Below, piece after piece: positions 57,250 through 64,000 of a stretch of DNA of 64,000 nucleotides (within the stretch, counting starts at the first letter, position 1; each line of letters opens with the position of its first letter). The position numbers were made by a program, and so were the translations under genes. This DNA is from Amycolatopsis suaedae (GTDB lineage Bacteria; Actinomycetota; Actinomycetes; Mycobacteriales; Pseudonocardiaceae). The DNA lies in assembly GCF_004214935.1 (NCBI RefSeq), contig NZ_SFCC01000004.1, positions 124,001-188,000 of the forward strand, written 5' to 3'. Under the pieces are notes generated by a model, which saw nothing but the letters and a program-made list of their open reading frames with translations, ran no database searches and was not told the DNA's origin.

Positions 57250-58277
57250 GCCGTGCACCGCTCCCTCGTGGCCGGAGCGATCGGGACGTCGATCGGCTGA
57301 CTGATCAGCGGCGGCAACGCCACGCTGCCGCTGGCTTCGCACAGGTAGAAGTTGAACCACGAGCCGTAGTCCGCCGTGCGGGTCAGCGCGGTCACCTTCT
57401 TCGGCAGGAACTGGATGAAGTGCTCCACCAGCGCCTCGCTGTCGTTGAGGTTCTTCGTCAGCGTGCCCAGTGCGGCGATGTCGTTCTTGAGTGGTTCACG
57501 GGCCTCGGTGAGCAGGCCGGCGGTGGTGTCGGCGAGCCCGCCGAGCGACTCGATGGCCTCACCGATCGGCTCCCGGTCCGCGGCCAGTCCGGTGACCAGC
57601 TCCTGCAGCCGCACGATGAGGTCGTTCAGCTGCGGGCTGCGCTCGTTGACCGTGGTCAGCACGCCGTTGAGGTTGTCGATGACCTCGCCGATCACGCGGT
57701 CCTTCTCGGCGATCGTCGTGGTCAGCGACGCGGTGTTGGCGAGCAGGCTCTCCACCGTCCCGCCCTCGCCCTGCAGGACCTGGATGACCTGGTAGGACAG
57801 GGTGTTGACGTCCTCCGGCGACAGCGCGCGGAACAGCGGCTTGAAGCCGTTGAACAGCTCGGTCAGGTCCAGCGCGGGCCGGGTGCGCTCCAGCGGGATG
57901 GAGCCGCCCTCCGGCAGCAGCCGGTCCGGGTCGCCGGTGCCCTGGCCGAGCGCGATGTAGCGCTGGCCGACGAGGTTGCGGAACTTGATCGTCGCGGTGA
58001 CGCCCTCCGGCAGCCGCCGTCCGGCGTCCACCTCGAACTCGACCTCGGCCTGGCGCCGGTCGACCACGCGGACGTCGGTGACCTGCCCGACGCGGACACC
58101 CGCGATGCGGACGTCGTCGTTGGGCAGCAACAGCGTCGCGTCGGTGAACCGCGCGCTGTAGGTCTTGGTGCTGCTGAGGTTCACGTTGGCGACGCTGATG
58201 CCGAGCACGGCGGTGAACAGCACGGTGACCACGATGAACGCGATCAGCTTGACCAGCGGAGCGGTCAGTCCCCTCAT
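57246..58277 (-). CDS. mceB: Mce family protein MceB
   Basis: A 343-aa protein with anchor KLIAFIVVTVLFTAVLGI, MCE domain (YSARFTDATLLLPNDDVRIAGVRVGQV) and helical region. C-terminal Cys residues match the pattern in MceC. The ATG overlaps the mceA stop (ATGA). Confidence 0.93.
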   Translation of the reverse strand: MRGLTAPLVKLIAFIVVTVLFTAVLGISVANVNLSSTKTYSARFTDATLLLPNDDVRIAGVRVGQVTDVRVVDRRQAEVEFEVDAGRRLPEGVTATIKFRNLVGQRYIALGQGTGDPDRLLPEGGSIPLERTRPALDLTELFNGFKPLFRALSPEDVNTLSYQVIQVLQGEGGTVESLLANTASLTTTIAEKDRVIGEVIDNLNGVLTTVNERSPQLNDLIVRLQELVTGLAADREPIGEAIESLGGLADTTAGLLTEAREPLKNDIAALGTLTKNLNDSEALVEHFIQFLPKKVTALTRTADYGSWFNFYLCEASGSVALPPLISQPIDVPIAPATRERCTA

Positions 58278-59602
58278 CGGATCGTCACCTCCGCCCCGCG
58301 GTAGAGCGGGCCGACCAGCAGCGTGCTCCAGCTCGGCACGGTGGCGGGGTCGACGCCCGCCTGCATGCCGACCAGCTGGCCGAGCAGGTCACGTTCGGCG
58401 TCGCTGTAGGCCAGCCCGCCCGCGGCGCTGCCGCCCTGCATGACCTTCTCGGCGTTGGTCGGTGGCAGCAGGCCGTCGTTGTACGAACGGGCCGCCGGCG
58501 GCGAGACGCTGCCGTCCTTGATCGGGCCGTCCGGCGGGTGCTGCGGGAACGGTTGCGGGAACTGTTTCATGTCGTAGCAGCGCGGTCCGCGCTTGTCCTC
58601 GAACCTCGGCTCGTCCTGTCCCGGCTTGTACGGCCCGCGGTTGGCGACGATCTCGATCGTCGCGTGCAGGCCGGGTTTGTTGGTGCCCTTGCCGAAGGCC
58701 TGGTCGATCTTCGGCAGCACCTCGGCCATCTGCCCGATCACGCACGGGTACTCGGGCGCGTACTTGGCCAGCAGCTCGGCCGTCGGCCGCGCGGTGTCGG
58801 CCAGCGAGATGAGGTTCTCCTTGTTCGCGGCCAGGAACGACCGCAGGTCCTCACCGGCCGTGGTGAGGTTTCCGTACAGCGCCTGCAGGTTGTTGCGCTG
58901 GTCGACGACCGTCTGCGAGGTCACCGACAGGTTGCCCAGCGTCGCCACCACGTCCGGGGCGGCGTCGGCGAGGCTCTCGGAGAACTTCGCCAGCTCGGTC
59001 AGGTTGTGCTGCAGGGCGGGCACGTGCGGGTTCAGGTCGCCGACGTAGGTGTTCAGCTCGGACAGCGTCTCGCCGAGTGGCTTTCCCCTGCCCTGCAACG
59101 CGGTGGAGATGGCGGTCAGCGTGCTGGACAGCTTCTGCGGCTGCACCGCCTGCAGCACCGGCAGCAGGTGCTCGAACGCCTGGGACAGCTCGACGGCGGC
59201 GCTGCTGCGGTCCTGCGCGATGACGTCACCGTCGCGGATGGACTGCCGGGCGGGCTGCTCGGGGATCTCCATGGCCACGAACCGCTCGCCGAACAGCGTC
59301 TTCGGCAGGAAGCGGACGGTGACGTTGGCCGGCACCAGCTTCGCCGAGTCGGGCAGCAGCGACAGGGTCAGCTCGGAGCCTTCCGGCGTCGGGGCGACGC
59401 CGGTGACCGTGCCGATGATCAGGCCGCGCAGCTTGACGTCGGACCGCTCGGCGAGCTGGTTGCCGACCTTGTCCGCGCGCACCTTCACCGTGACGAACGA
59501 GGAGAACGCCTTGCTGTACATGGCGATGCTCAACGCGATGGCGCCGACCATCACGACGACGAAGCCCAGCCCCAGCAGCCTCCTGCCGACGACGCCGCTC
59601 AT
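58274..59602 (-). CDS. mceA: Mce family protein MceA
   Basis: A 442-aa protein from the ATG at 59602 (MSGVVGRRLLGLGFVVVMVG), with membrane anchor, MCE domain (VTVKVRADKVGNQLAERSDVKLRGLIIGTV) and a long helical region, followed by a Pro/Gly-rich tail. First of six mce genes. The start overlaps the second yrbE stop. Confidence 0.93.
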   Translation of the reverse strand: MSGVVGRRLLGLGFVVVMVGAIALSIAMYSKAFSSFVTVKVRADKVGNQLAERSDVKLRGLIIGTVTGVAPTPEGSELTLSLLPDSAKLVPANVTVRFLPKTLFGERFVAMEIPEQPARQSIRDGDVIAQDRSSAAVELSQAFEHLLPVLQAVQPQKLSSTLTAISTALQGRGKPLGETLSELNTYVGDLNPHVPALQHNLTELAKFSESLADAAPDVVATLGNLSVTSQTVVDQRNNLQALYGNLTTAGEDLRSFLAANKENLISLADTARPTAELLAKYAPEYPCVIGQMAEVLPKIDQAFGKGTNKPGLHATIEIVANRGPYKPGQDEPRFEDKRGPRCYDMKQFPQPFPQHPPDGPIKDGSVSPPAARSYNDGLLPPTNAEKVMQGGSAAGGLAYSDAERDLLGQLVGMQAGVDPATVPSWSTLLVGPLYRGAEVTIR

Positions 59603-60447
59603 CCCGCGATCCTCACCGTGACATCGGTGCCCCACACGGCGAACCCGATGAAGAAGTTGACGATGGCCACGGTGACGATCGTCGTGCGCACCGCCCTGCC
59701 GACCGCGACGCCGACACCGGCCGGGCCGCCGCTGGCACGGTAGCCGTAGTAGCAGTGCGACAGGATGATGATCACCGAGAAGATCAGCACCTTCGCGAAC
59801 GATATGAAGACGTCCTGCGGTGGTAAGAACAGATTGAAGTAGTGGTCGTAGGTGCCCGCGGACTGGCCGTAGAAGTACACCGTGACCACGCGTGATCCCA
59901 GATACGACATCAGCAGGCCGATGATGTACAGCGGGATCACCGCGATGAACCCGGCGATGATCCGGGTCGTCACCAGGTAGGGCAGGCTCGGCACGCCCAT
60001 GACTTCCAGCGCGTCGATCTCCTCGGAGATGCGCATGGCGCCGAGCTGGGCGGTGAAGCCCGCGCCGACCGTCGCCGACAGCGCGAGACCGGCGACCAGC
60101 GGCGCGATCTCGCGGGTGTTGATGTAGGCCGAGGCGAACCCGGCGAACGCGGCGGTGCCGATCTGGTCCAGCGCGGCGAAGCCCTGCAGACCGACGACGA
60201 CACCGGTGAACACGGTCAGGCCGACCATCACGCCGACCGTGCCGCCGATGACGGCCAGCGCGCCGGAGCCGAAGCTCACCTCGGCCAGCAGCCGCATCGT
60301 CTCCTTGAGGTAGCGGCGGACCGAGCGGGGCACCCAGGCCAGCGCGCGGACGTAGAACGACAGCTGGTCACCGAGCTGGTCGAGCACGCCGAGCGGGGCG
60401 TTCACCACGCGGCGCGCCCCCTGGCCGAATGCGGAGCGGACGGACAT
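59599..60447 (-). CDS. yrbEB: MlaE/YrbE-type ABC permease B of the mce locus
   Basis: A 282-aa membrane permease with the MlaE-family segments GLQGFAALDQIGTAAFAGFAS, LALSATVGAGFTAQLGAMRISEEIDALEVMGV (the EExDALxxMG coupling helix) and C-terminal transmembrane helices. Pairs with the preceding permease to form the membrane core of the Mce importer. Its ATG overlaps the upstream stop by one base. Confidence 0.94.
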   Translation of the reverse strand: MSVRSAFGQGARRVVNAPLGVLDQLGDQLSFYVRALAWVPRSVRRYLKETMRLLAEVSFGSGALAVIGGTVGVMVGLTVFTGVVVGLQGFAALDQIGTAAFAGFASAYINTREIAPLVAGLALSATVGAGFTAQLGAMRISEEIDALEVMGVPSLPYLVTTRIIAGFIAVIPLYIIGLLMSYLGSRVVTVYFYGQSAGTYDHYFNLFLPPQDVFISFAKVLIFSVIIILSHCYYGYRASGGPAGVGVAVGRAVRTTIVTVAIVNFFIGFAVWGTDVTVRIAG

Positions 60448-61241
60448 CAGCTCCCCTTCGCCGGAACGACCTGCAGGTACAGCAGGGTGAGGATGAAGTT
60501 CACGAAGAACAGCAGCAGGAACGTGATGACCACGGCCTGGTTGACCGCGTCACCGACGCCCTTCGGCCCCGGCGGCGGGTTCAGGCCGCGGTAGGCGGCG
60601 ACCACGCCGGCGATGAAGCCGAAGATCAGCGCCTTCAGCTCGCTGATCCACAGGTCGGGCAGCTGGGCCAGCGCGGAGAAGCTGGCCAGGTAGGCGCCGG
60701 GCGTCCCGCCCTGCAGCACGACGTTGAAGAAGTAGCCGCCGAGCACGCCGATGACGCTGACGACGCCGTTGAGCAGCACCGCGACCAGCATCGAGGCCAG
60801 CACCCTCGGCACGATCAGGCGCTGCACCGCGGAGACCCCGAGGACCTCCATGGCGTCGATCTCCTCGCGGATGGTGCGGGCGCCGATGTCGGCACAGATG
60901 GCCGACCCGCCCGCACCGGCGACCAGCAACGCGGTCACGATCGGCGCGGCCTGCTGGATGATCGCCAGCACGCTCGCGGCGCCGATGAACGACTGCGCGC
61001 CGAGCTGGGTGATCAGCGAGCCCAGCTGCAGTGCGACGAGCGCGCCGAACGGGATCGCGACCAGCGCCGTCGGCAGGATGGTGACGCTCGCGATGAACCA
61101 CGACTGCTGGATGAACTCGCGCAGCTGGAACGGTCGCTGGAAGATGCCGCGAGTGACGTCGAGGCCGAGTGCGAAGAGCTTCCCGGTCTCCCGGAGCATC
61201 CCCATCCCGGGGATGCGTGCGGCGGTGGAGCGTGACGTCAC
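60447..61241 (-). CDS. yrbEA: MlaE/YrbE-type ABC permease A of the mce locus
   Basis: A 264-aa permease starting with GTG at 61241 (VTSRSTAARIPGMGMLRET), overlapping the ATPase stop. Family motifs: PIVTALLVAGAGGSAICADI, REEIDAMEVLGVSAVQRLIVP. Five to six hydrophobic segments. Confidence 0.94.
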   Translation of the reverse strand: MTSRSTAARIPGMGMLRETGKLFALGLDVTRGIFQRPFQLREFIQQSWFIASVTILPTALVAIPFGALVALQLGSLITQLGAQSFIGAASVLAIIQQAAPIVTALLVAGAGGSAICADIGARTIREEIDAMEVLGVSAVQRLIVPRVLASMLVAVLLNGVVSVIGVLGGYFFNVVLQGGTPGAYLASFSALAQLPDLWISELKALIFGFIAGVVAAYRGLNPPPGPKGVGDAVNQAVVITFLLLFFVNFILTLLYLQVVPAKGS

Positions 61242-62383
61242 GTGCTGCCCTGCCCACGGTTCGGCGGGGCCTGCCACTGGGCGCCGGGCAGCTGGGCGAC
61301 CTGGTCGGTCGGCAGCTGGCCGGAGTGGTGCCGCGGCGGCACGTCACCGCGATTGTTGATCCGGGCGGTCTGTCTGGCCGGGCCGACGCCGTAGTGGCGC
61401 TGCTCCTCCGGCGTCAGCGAGGCGATGATCGTCTCCCTGGCCTCGGCGGGCAGGGTGTGCAGGATCCGCATGACGCGGTCCTTGCGGCGGCGGACGCCCT
61501 GGCGTTCGGGCAGGCCGGGCGTGGGCTGCATCTGCGCGGGCACGCCGCTGACGTCCTCCACGCCGCCCGCGTGGTGACCGGCCTCGAACATGGCGCGCTC
61601 GGCGGCCATCTGCGCCGAGTCCTTCTCCTCGCTCATGCCGATCGGGCCGTCCATCGTGCCGTTGAGGAACTGCTTGACGACCGGCTCCTCGCTGGTCAGC
61701 AGCACCTCGCGGGGGCCGAACATGACCAGCTCCTTGCGGAACAGCATGCCGATGTTGTCCGGGACGGTGCGGGCGAGGTTGATGTTGTGCGTGACGATCA
61801 GGAACGTCGCGTCGATCTGGGCGTTGACGTCGATGAACAGCTGGCTGATGTAGGTGGTGCGGACCGGGTCGAGGCCGGAGTCGGGCTCGTCGACCAGGAT
61901 GATCTCCGGGTCCAGCACCAGTGCCCTGGCCAGGCCGGCGCGCTTGCGCATACCGCCGGAGATCTCGCCGGGGAGTTTCTTCTCCGCACCGGACAGACCG
62001 GTCATCTCCAGCTTCTCGAGCACGATCCGCTTGATCTCGGACTCGGACTTCTTGGTGTGCTCACGCAGCGGGAAGGCGACGTTGTCGTAGAGGTTCATCG
62101 AGCCGAACAGGGCGCCGTCCTGGAACAGCACGCCGAACATCTTGCGGGTGTCGTAGAGCTTGTGCTCCGAGCAGGTGACGATGTCGACGCCGTTGATCAC
62201 GCAACTGCCGCGTTCCGGCTTGAGCAGGCCGATCATCGACTTGAGGAACACCGACTTGCCCGTCCCCGACGGTCCGAGCAGCACCGAGACCTCGCCGGGC
62301 GGGAGGGTCAGTGTGACGTCCCGCCAGATGGTCTGCTTTCCGAAGGACTTCGTCAGGCCCTCGATGACCACCTCGGCACCCAT
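61238..62383 (-). CDS. mceG: MceG/Mkl-type ABC ATPase of the Mce importer
   Basis: A 381-aa ATPase from the ATG at 62383 with GGAGGT upstream. Walker A LGPSGTGKSVFLKS, signature ISGGMRKRAGLARAL and Walker B IILVDEPDSGLDPVR are intact. A C-terminal extension of about 120 residues (after FLNGTMDGPIGM) resembles Mycobacterium Mkl/MceG. It leads the operon here, immediately before the permeases, whereas mycobacteria keep it as an orphan gene. Confidence 0.93.
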   Translation of the reverse strand: MGAEVVIEGLTKSFGKQTIWRDVTLTLPPGEVSVLLGPSGTGKSVFLKSMIGLLKPERGSCVINGVDIVTCSEHKLYDTRKMFGVLFQDGALFGSMNLYDNVAFPLREHTKKSESEIKRIVLEKLEMTGLSGAEKKLPGEISGGMRKRAGLARALVLDPEIILVDEPDSGLDPVRTTYISQLFIDVNAQIDATFLIVTHNINLARTVPDNIGMLFRKELVMFGPREVLLTSEEPVVKQFLNGTMDGPIGMSEEKDSAQMAAERAMFEAGHHAGGVEDVSGVPAQMQPTPGLPERQGVRRRKDRVMRILHTLPAEARETIIASLTPEEQRHYGVGPARQTARINNRGDVPPRHHSGQLPTDQVAQLPGAQWQAPPNRGQGST

Positions 62384-62551
62384 TGCACCTCCACGCTGAA
62401 GCCCGTGCGCACTCCGGCCGCGGGAACCGACCGCTCCCTGGTGCAACGAGCCAGGTCGCCGGGAGGTTACTCACGAGTTTTCGAGTGGCCGGCCGGGCGC
62501 GGCACCGCAGCACCGTAACCCATCCGGGTCCCCCGCGCAGCCCACCGCAGC

Positions 62552-62573
62552 GGCTTTAGCGGGCTAAAGACGG
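62552..62573 (+). repeat. CTTTAGC palindrome copy 13
   Basis: GGCTTTAGC-GG-GCTAAAGACGG, between the rplL terminator and the mce operon. Confidence 0.9.
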
Positions 62574-62635
62574 TCGGTCCGGGAGTGCGACGCCGGTATG
62601 TCGGAATTCGCAGCGCCCCGGCCGTCACGGGAACC

Positions 62636-62657
62636 GGCTTTAGCACGCTAAAGACGC
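62636..62657 (+). repeat. CTTTAGC palindrome copy 14
   Basis: GGCTTTAGC-AC-GCTAAAGACGC, about 80 nt past the rplL stop, next to the terminator. Same variant as copy 7. Confidence 0.9.
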
Positions 62658-62671
62658 CTCGGCGGGCATGC

Positions 62672-62712
62672 GAAAGGGGCGGGCGCCCGGAGCCCGGGTG
62701 CCCGCCCCTTTC
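62672..62712 (-). terminator. Terminator of rplJ-rplL
   Basis: Two 19-nt arms (62672-62690 and 62694-62712) pair with one G:T-type mismatch over a 3-nt loop, starting 28 nt after the rplL stop. Confidence 0.85.
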
Positions 62713-62739
62713 GGCGGAATACTGGTCAGACCAGCAGGG

Positions 62740-63129
62740 TCACTTGAGGGTGACCTTGGCGCCGGCGCCCTCCAGCTTCTCCTTGGCGGCGTCGGCGGCC
62801 TCCTTGTCGACCTTCTCCAGGATGGCCTTGGGCGCGCCCTCGACCAGCTCCTTGGCCTCCTTCAGGCCCAGGCCCGAGACGACCTCGCGGACGACCTTGA
62901 TGACCTGGATCTTCTTGTCGCCGGCCGACTCGAGGACGACGTCGAACTCGTCCTGCTCGGCGGCGGCCTCGGCCGGGGCGGCGCCCGTCGGGGCGGCGGC
63001 GACGACCGCGGCCGGGGCGGCGGCGGTGACGTCGAAGGTCTCCTCGAACTGCTTCACGAACTCGGACAGCTCAAGCAGCGTCAGCTCCTTGAAAGCGTCG
63101 AGCAGTTCCTCGGTGCTCAGCTTCGCCAT
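62740..63129 (-). CDS. rplL: 50S ribosomal protein L7/L12
   Basis: A 129-aa stalk protein: N-terminal dimerisation domain ([20 protein letters not shown]), Ala-rich hinge and C-terminal factor-binding domain ([29 protein letters not shown]). ATG with GAGAGGAA upstream. Normal actinobacterial length. It binds the L10 product of the preceding gene. Confidence 0.99.
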   Translation of the reverse strand: MAKLSTEELLDAFKELTLLELSEFVKQFEETFDVTAAAPAAVVAAAPTGAAPAEAAAEQDEFDVVLESAGDKKIQVIKVVREVVSGLGLKEAKELVEGAPKAILEKVDKEAADAAKEKLEGAGAKVTLK

Positions 63130-63179
63130 GGTGGCGTTCCTCTCTAGATGCGAACTCTACGTTCGGGGGTGGTGGTTGA

Positions 63180-63731
63180 TCAGCTCTCGGCTGGTGCCTC
63201 GGCACCGTCGCCGGCCTCGCCCTTGCGCTTCTCCTCGAGCGCGGCGGCCAGGCGGGCGACCTGGGAGGCCGGCGCCTGGAACAGCGCGGCCGCCTGGGAC
63301 AACTTGGCCTTGAACGCACCCGCGGCCTTGGCCAGCAGGACCTCACGGCTGTCGAGATCGGCGATCCGCGTGATCTCGTCGACGGTGAGGGCCTTGCCGT
63401 CCATGTAGCCGCCCTTGATGACCAGGGCGGAGTTGTCCTTCGCGAAGTCACGCAGTGCCTTCGCGGCGTCGACCGGCTCGCCCTCGACGAAGGCGATGGC
63501 GGTCGGACCGACGAAGAGGTCGTCGAGACCCTCGACGCCCGCGTCCTGCGCGGCACGCTGAACGAGGGTGTTCTTCGCGACCCGGTACTTGGCAGAGGTG
63601 CCGAGAGCGTCGCGCAGCTGCGACAACTGCGCCACGGAGAGGCCGGTGTACTCAGTGACAACGGTTGCCGAGCTGTTGCGGAACCGGTCCGCGATCTCGG
63701 CGACGGCCGCCACCTTGTCAGGCTTCGCCAT
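63180..63731 (-). CDS. rplJ: 50S ribosomal protein L10
   Basis: A 183-aa protein starting at the ATG at 63731 ([20 protein letters not shown]) after GAGGAGG. It anchors L7/L12 dimers to 23S rRNA. In bacteria the L10-L12 complex binds the leader of its own mRNA to repress translation, and a leader with matching features lies upstream. Confidence 0.99.
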   Translation of the reverse strand: MAKPDKVAAVAEIADRFRNSSATVVTEYTGLSVAQLSQLRDALGTSAKYRVAKNTLVQRAAQDAGVEGLDDLFVGPTAIAFVEGEPVDAAKALRDFAKDNSALVIKGGYMDGKALTVDEITRIADLDSREVLLAKAAGAFKAKLSQAAALFQAPASQVARLAAALEEKRKGEAGDGAEAPAES

Positions 63732-63954
63732 GGTCGCCTCCTCTCTTGGCTGGTGACCGCCGGCCTCGAGAGTCCCCCGAACGACAAAACGCCCCGGCGC
63801 AGCAGGCGCGGGGCGTCGGCGCGCACGCGTGAGCGTGCGACATCGTTCCTCGTTCCTCCTGCGCGGGCCGCCCGCCGTCAACGGGACCTTCGTTCCCCCG
63901 GCCTTTCGACCAGGAGAAGACCAGCGGTCTTCGGTAGAACCGCAGACCAGCATA
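63732..63954 (-). promoter_or_regulatory. rplJ leader (L10-type) with possible -10 element
   Basis: About 215 nt of structured leader upstream of rplJ, with CCGAAGACCGCTGG and GCTGGTCTTC segments as in L10-binding leaders. A TATGCT -10-like hexamer is at 63954-63949 on the minus strand, but I find no good -35. Autogenous control by L10-L12 is inferred from the gene position and family knowledge. Confidence 0.55.
63786..63815 (-). terminator. Attenuator-like hairpin in the rplJ leader
   Basis: On the minus strand a GC-rich stem (CGCCCCGCGCC / GCGCCGGGGCG, one bulge, 4-nt loop) is followed by TTTTG. It lies 55 nt upstream of the rplJ start and could cause regulated early termination. Confidence 0.55.
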
Positions 63955-63993
63955 CGTGACGCTGCGCGCACCCCGTCCCCACCCCCACCGAAG

Positions 63994-64000
63994 CGTCTTT
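63994..64000. repeat. Possible CTTTAGC palindrome cut by the window edge
   Basis: The last seven bases are CGTCTTT, matching the left arm of the family. Confidence 0.4.

Larger units (their letters stand above)
62384..62739. other. 356-bp gap between rplL and mceG
   Basis: Contains the rplJ-rplL terminator (62672-62712) and two CTTTAGC palindromes (62552, 62636). CACTCGAAAACTCGTGAG-like sequence around 62470-62486 (minus strand) may belong to the mce promoter. No coding region is evident. Confidence 0.7.

Overview
The window is a high-GC actinobacterial chromosome segment. The rpoB/rpoC, rplJ/rplL and rpsL/rpsG/fusA genes, a complete mce locus, Tat-exported sugar enzymes, YbaB/WXG-type genes and several families of short intergenic repeats together suggest Pseudonocardiaceae, most likely Amycolatopsis or a close relative. 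The genus is an inference. Nearly all genes are on the minus strand, so transcription runs from high to low coordinates.

Layout in transcription order. rplJ-rplL (63731-62740) is preceded by an L10-type leader with an attenuator-like hairpin. A full mce lipid-import operon follows (62383-51131): mceG ATPase, two yrbE permeases, mceA-F and two Mce-associated proteins. Next come a Tat-exported beta-lactamase-like protein, an unknown 171-aa protein and an 870-bp repeat-rich gap upstream of rpoB-rpoC (48678-41169). RpoB carries Asn where bacteria normally have Ser531 (E. coli numbering) in the rifampicin pocket. An S9 peptidase gene (41035-39245) is bounded by 45-bp direct repeats. A plus-strand YbaB / WXG-like / helical protein / membrane protein set (35686-39226) looks type VII-secretion related. 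A PadR regulator with an FAD monooxygenase and a LuxR-type two-component system divergent from an ABC-2 exporter follow.

28586-24572 encodes a secreted SBP56/methanethiol-oxidase-like protein, a Met/His-bearing polytopic membrane protein and two tiny exported proteins, next to a VanX-like dipeptidase. 22410-16378 is a sugar system: ROK regulator, RbsA/RbsC/binding lipoprotein and a Gfo/Idh oxidoreductase. It continues into a 1439-aa secreted protein (ThuA, sugar dehydrogenase, PKD, carbohydrate-binding, DUF1080 and helical domains) consistent with processing of 3-keto or related glycosides outside the cell.

11897-3166 is a tightly coupled operon related to the ebo metabolite-traffic clusters. 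It encodes an inositol-phosphate-synthase-like enzyme, a UbiA-family EboC, a TIM-barrel/EboA fusion, a TatD hydrolase, EboE, an alkaline-phosphatase-superfamily enzyme and two sugar-phosphate-isomerase-like TIM barrels. No EboD (dehydroquinate-synthase-like cyclase) is seen. The Ino1-like protein may supply the carbocycle-forming step instead, which would make this an inositol-type variant of the ebo system and the best candidate for an undescribed pathway here.

A palindrome built on CTTTAGC-NN-GCTAAAG occurs 14 times, plus a partial copy at the right edge. It lies mostly at gene 3' ends, supplies the stop codons of three genes, and is apparently translated twice at the N-terminus of the UbiA protein. 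A 57-aa gene with a strong ribosome binding site lies at 2879-2706.
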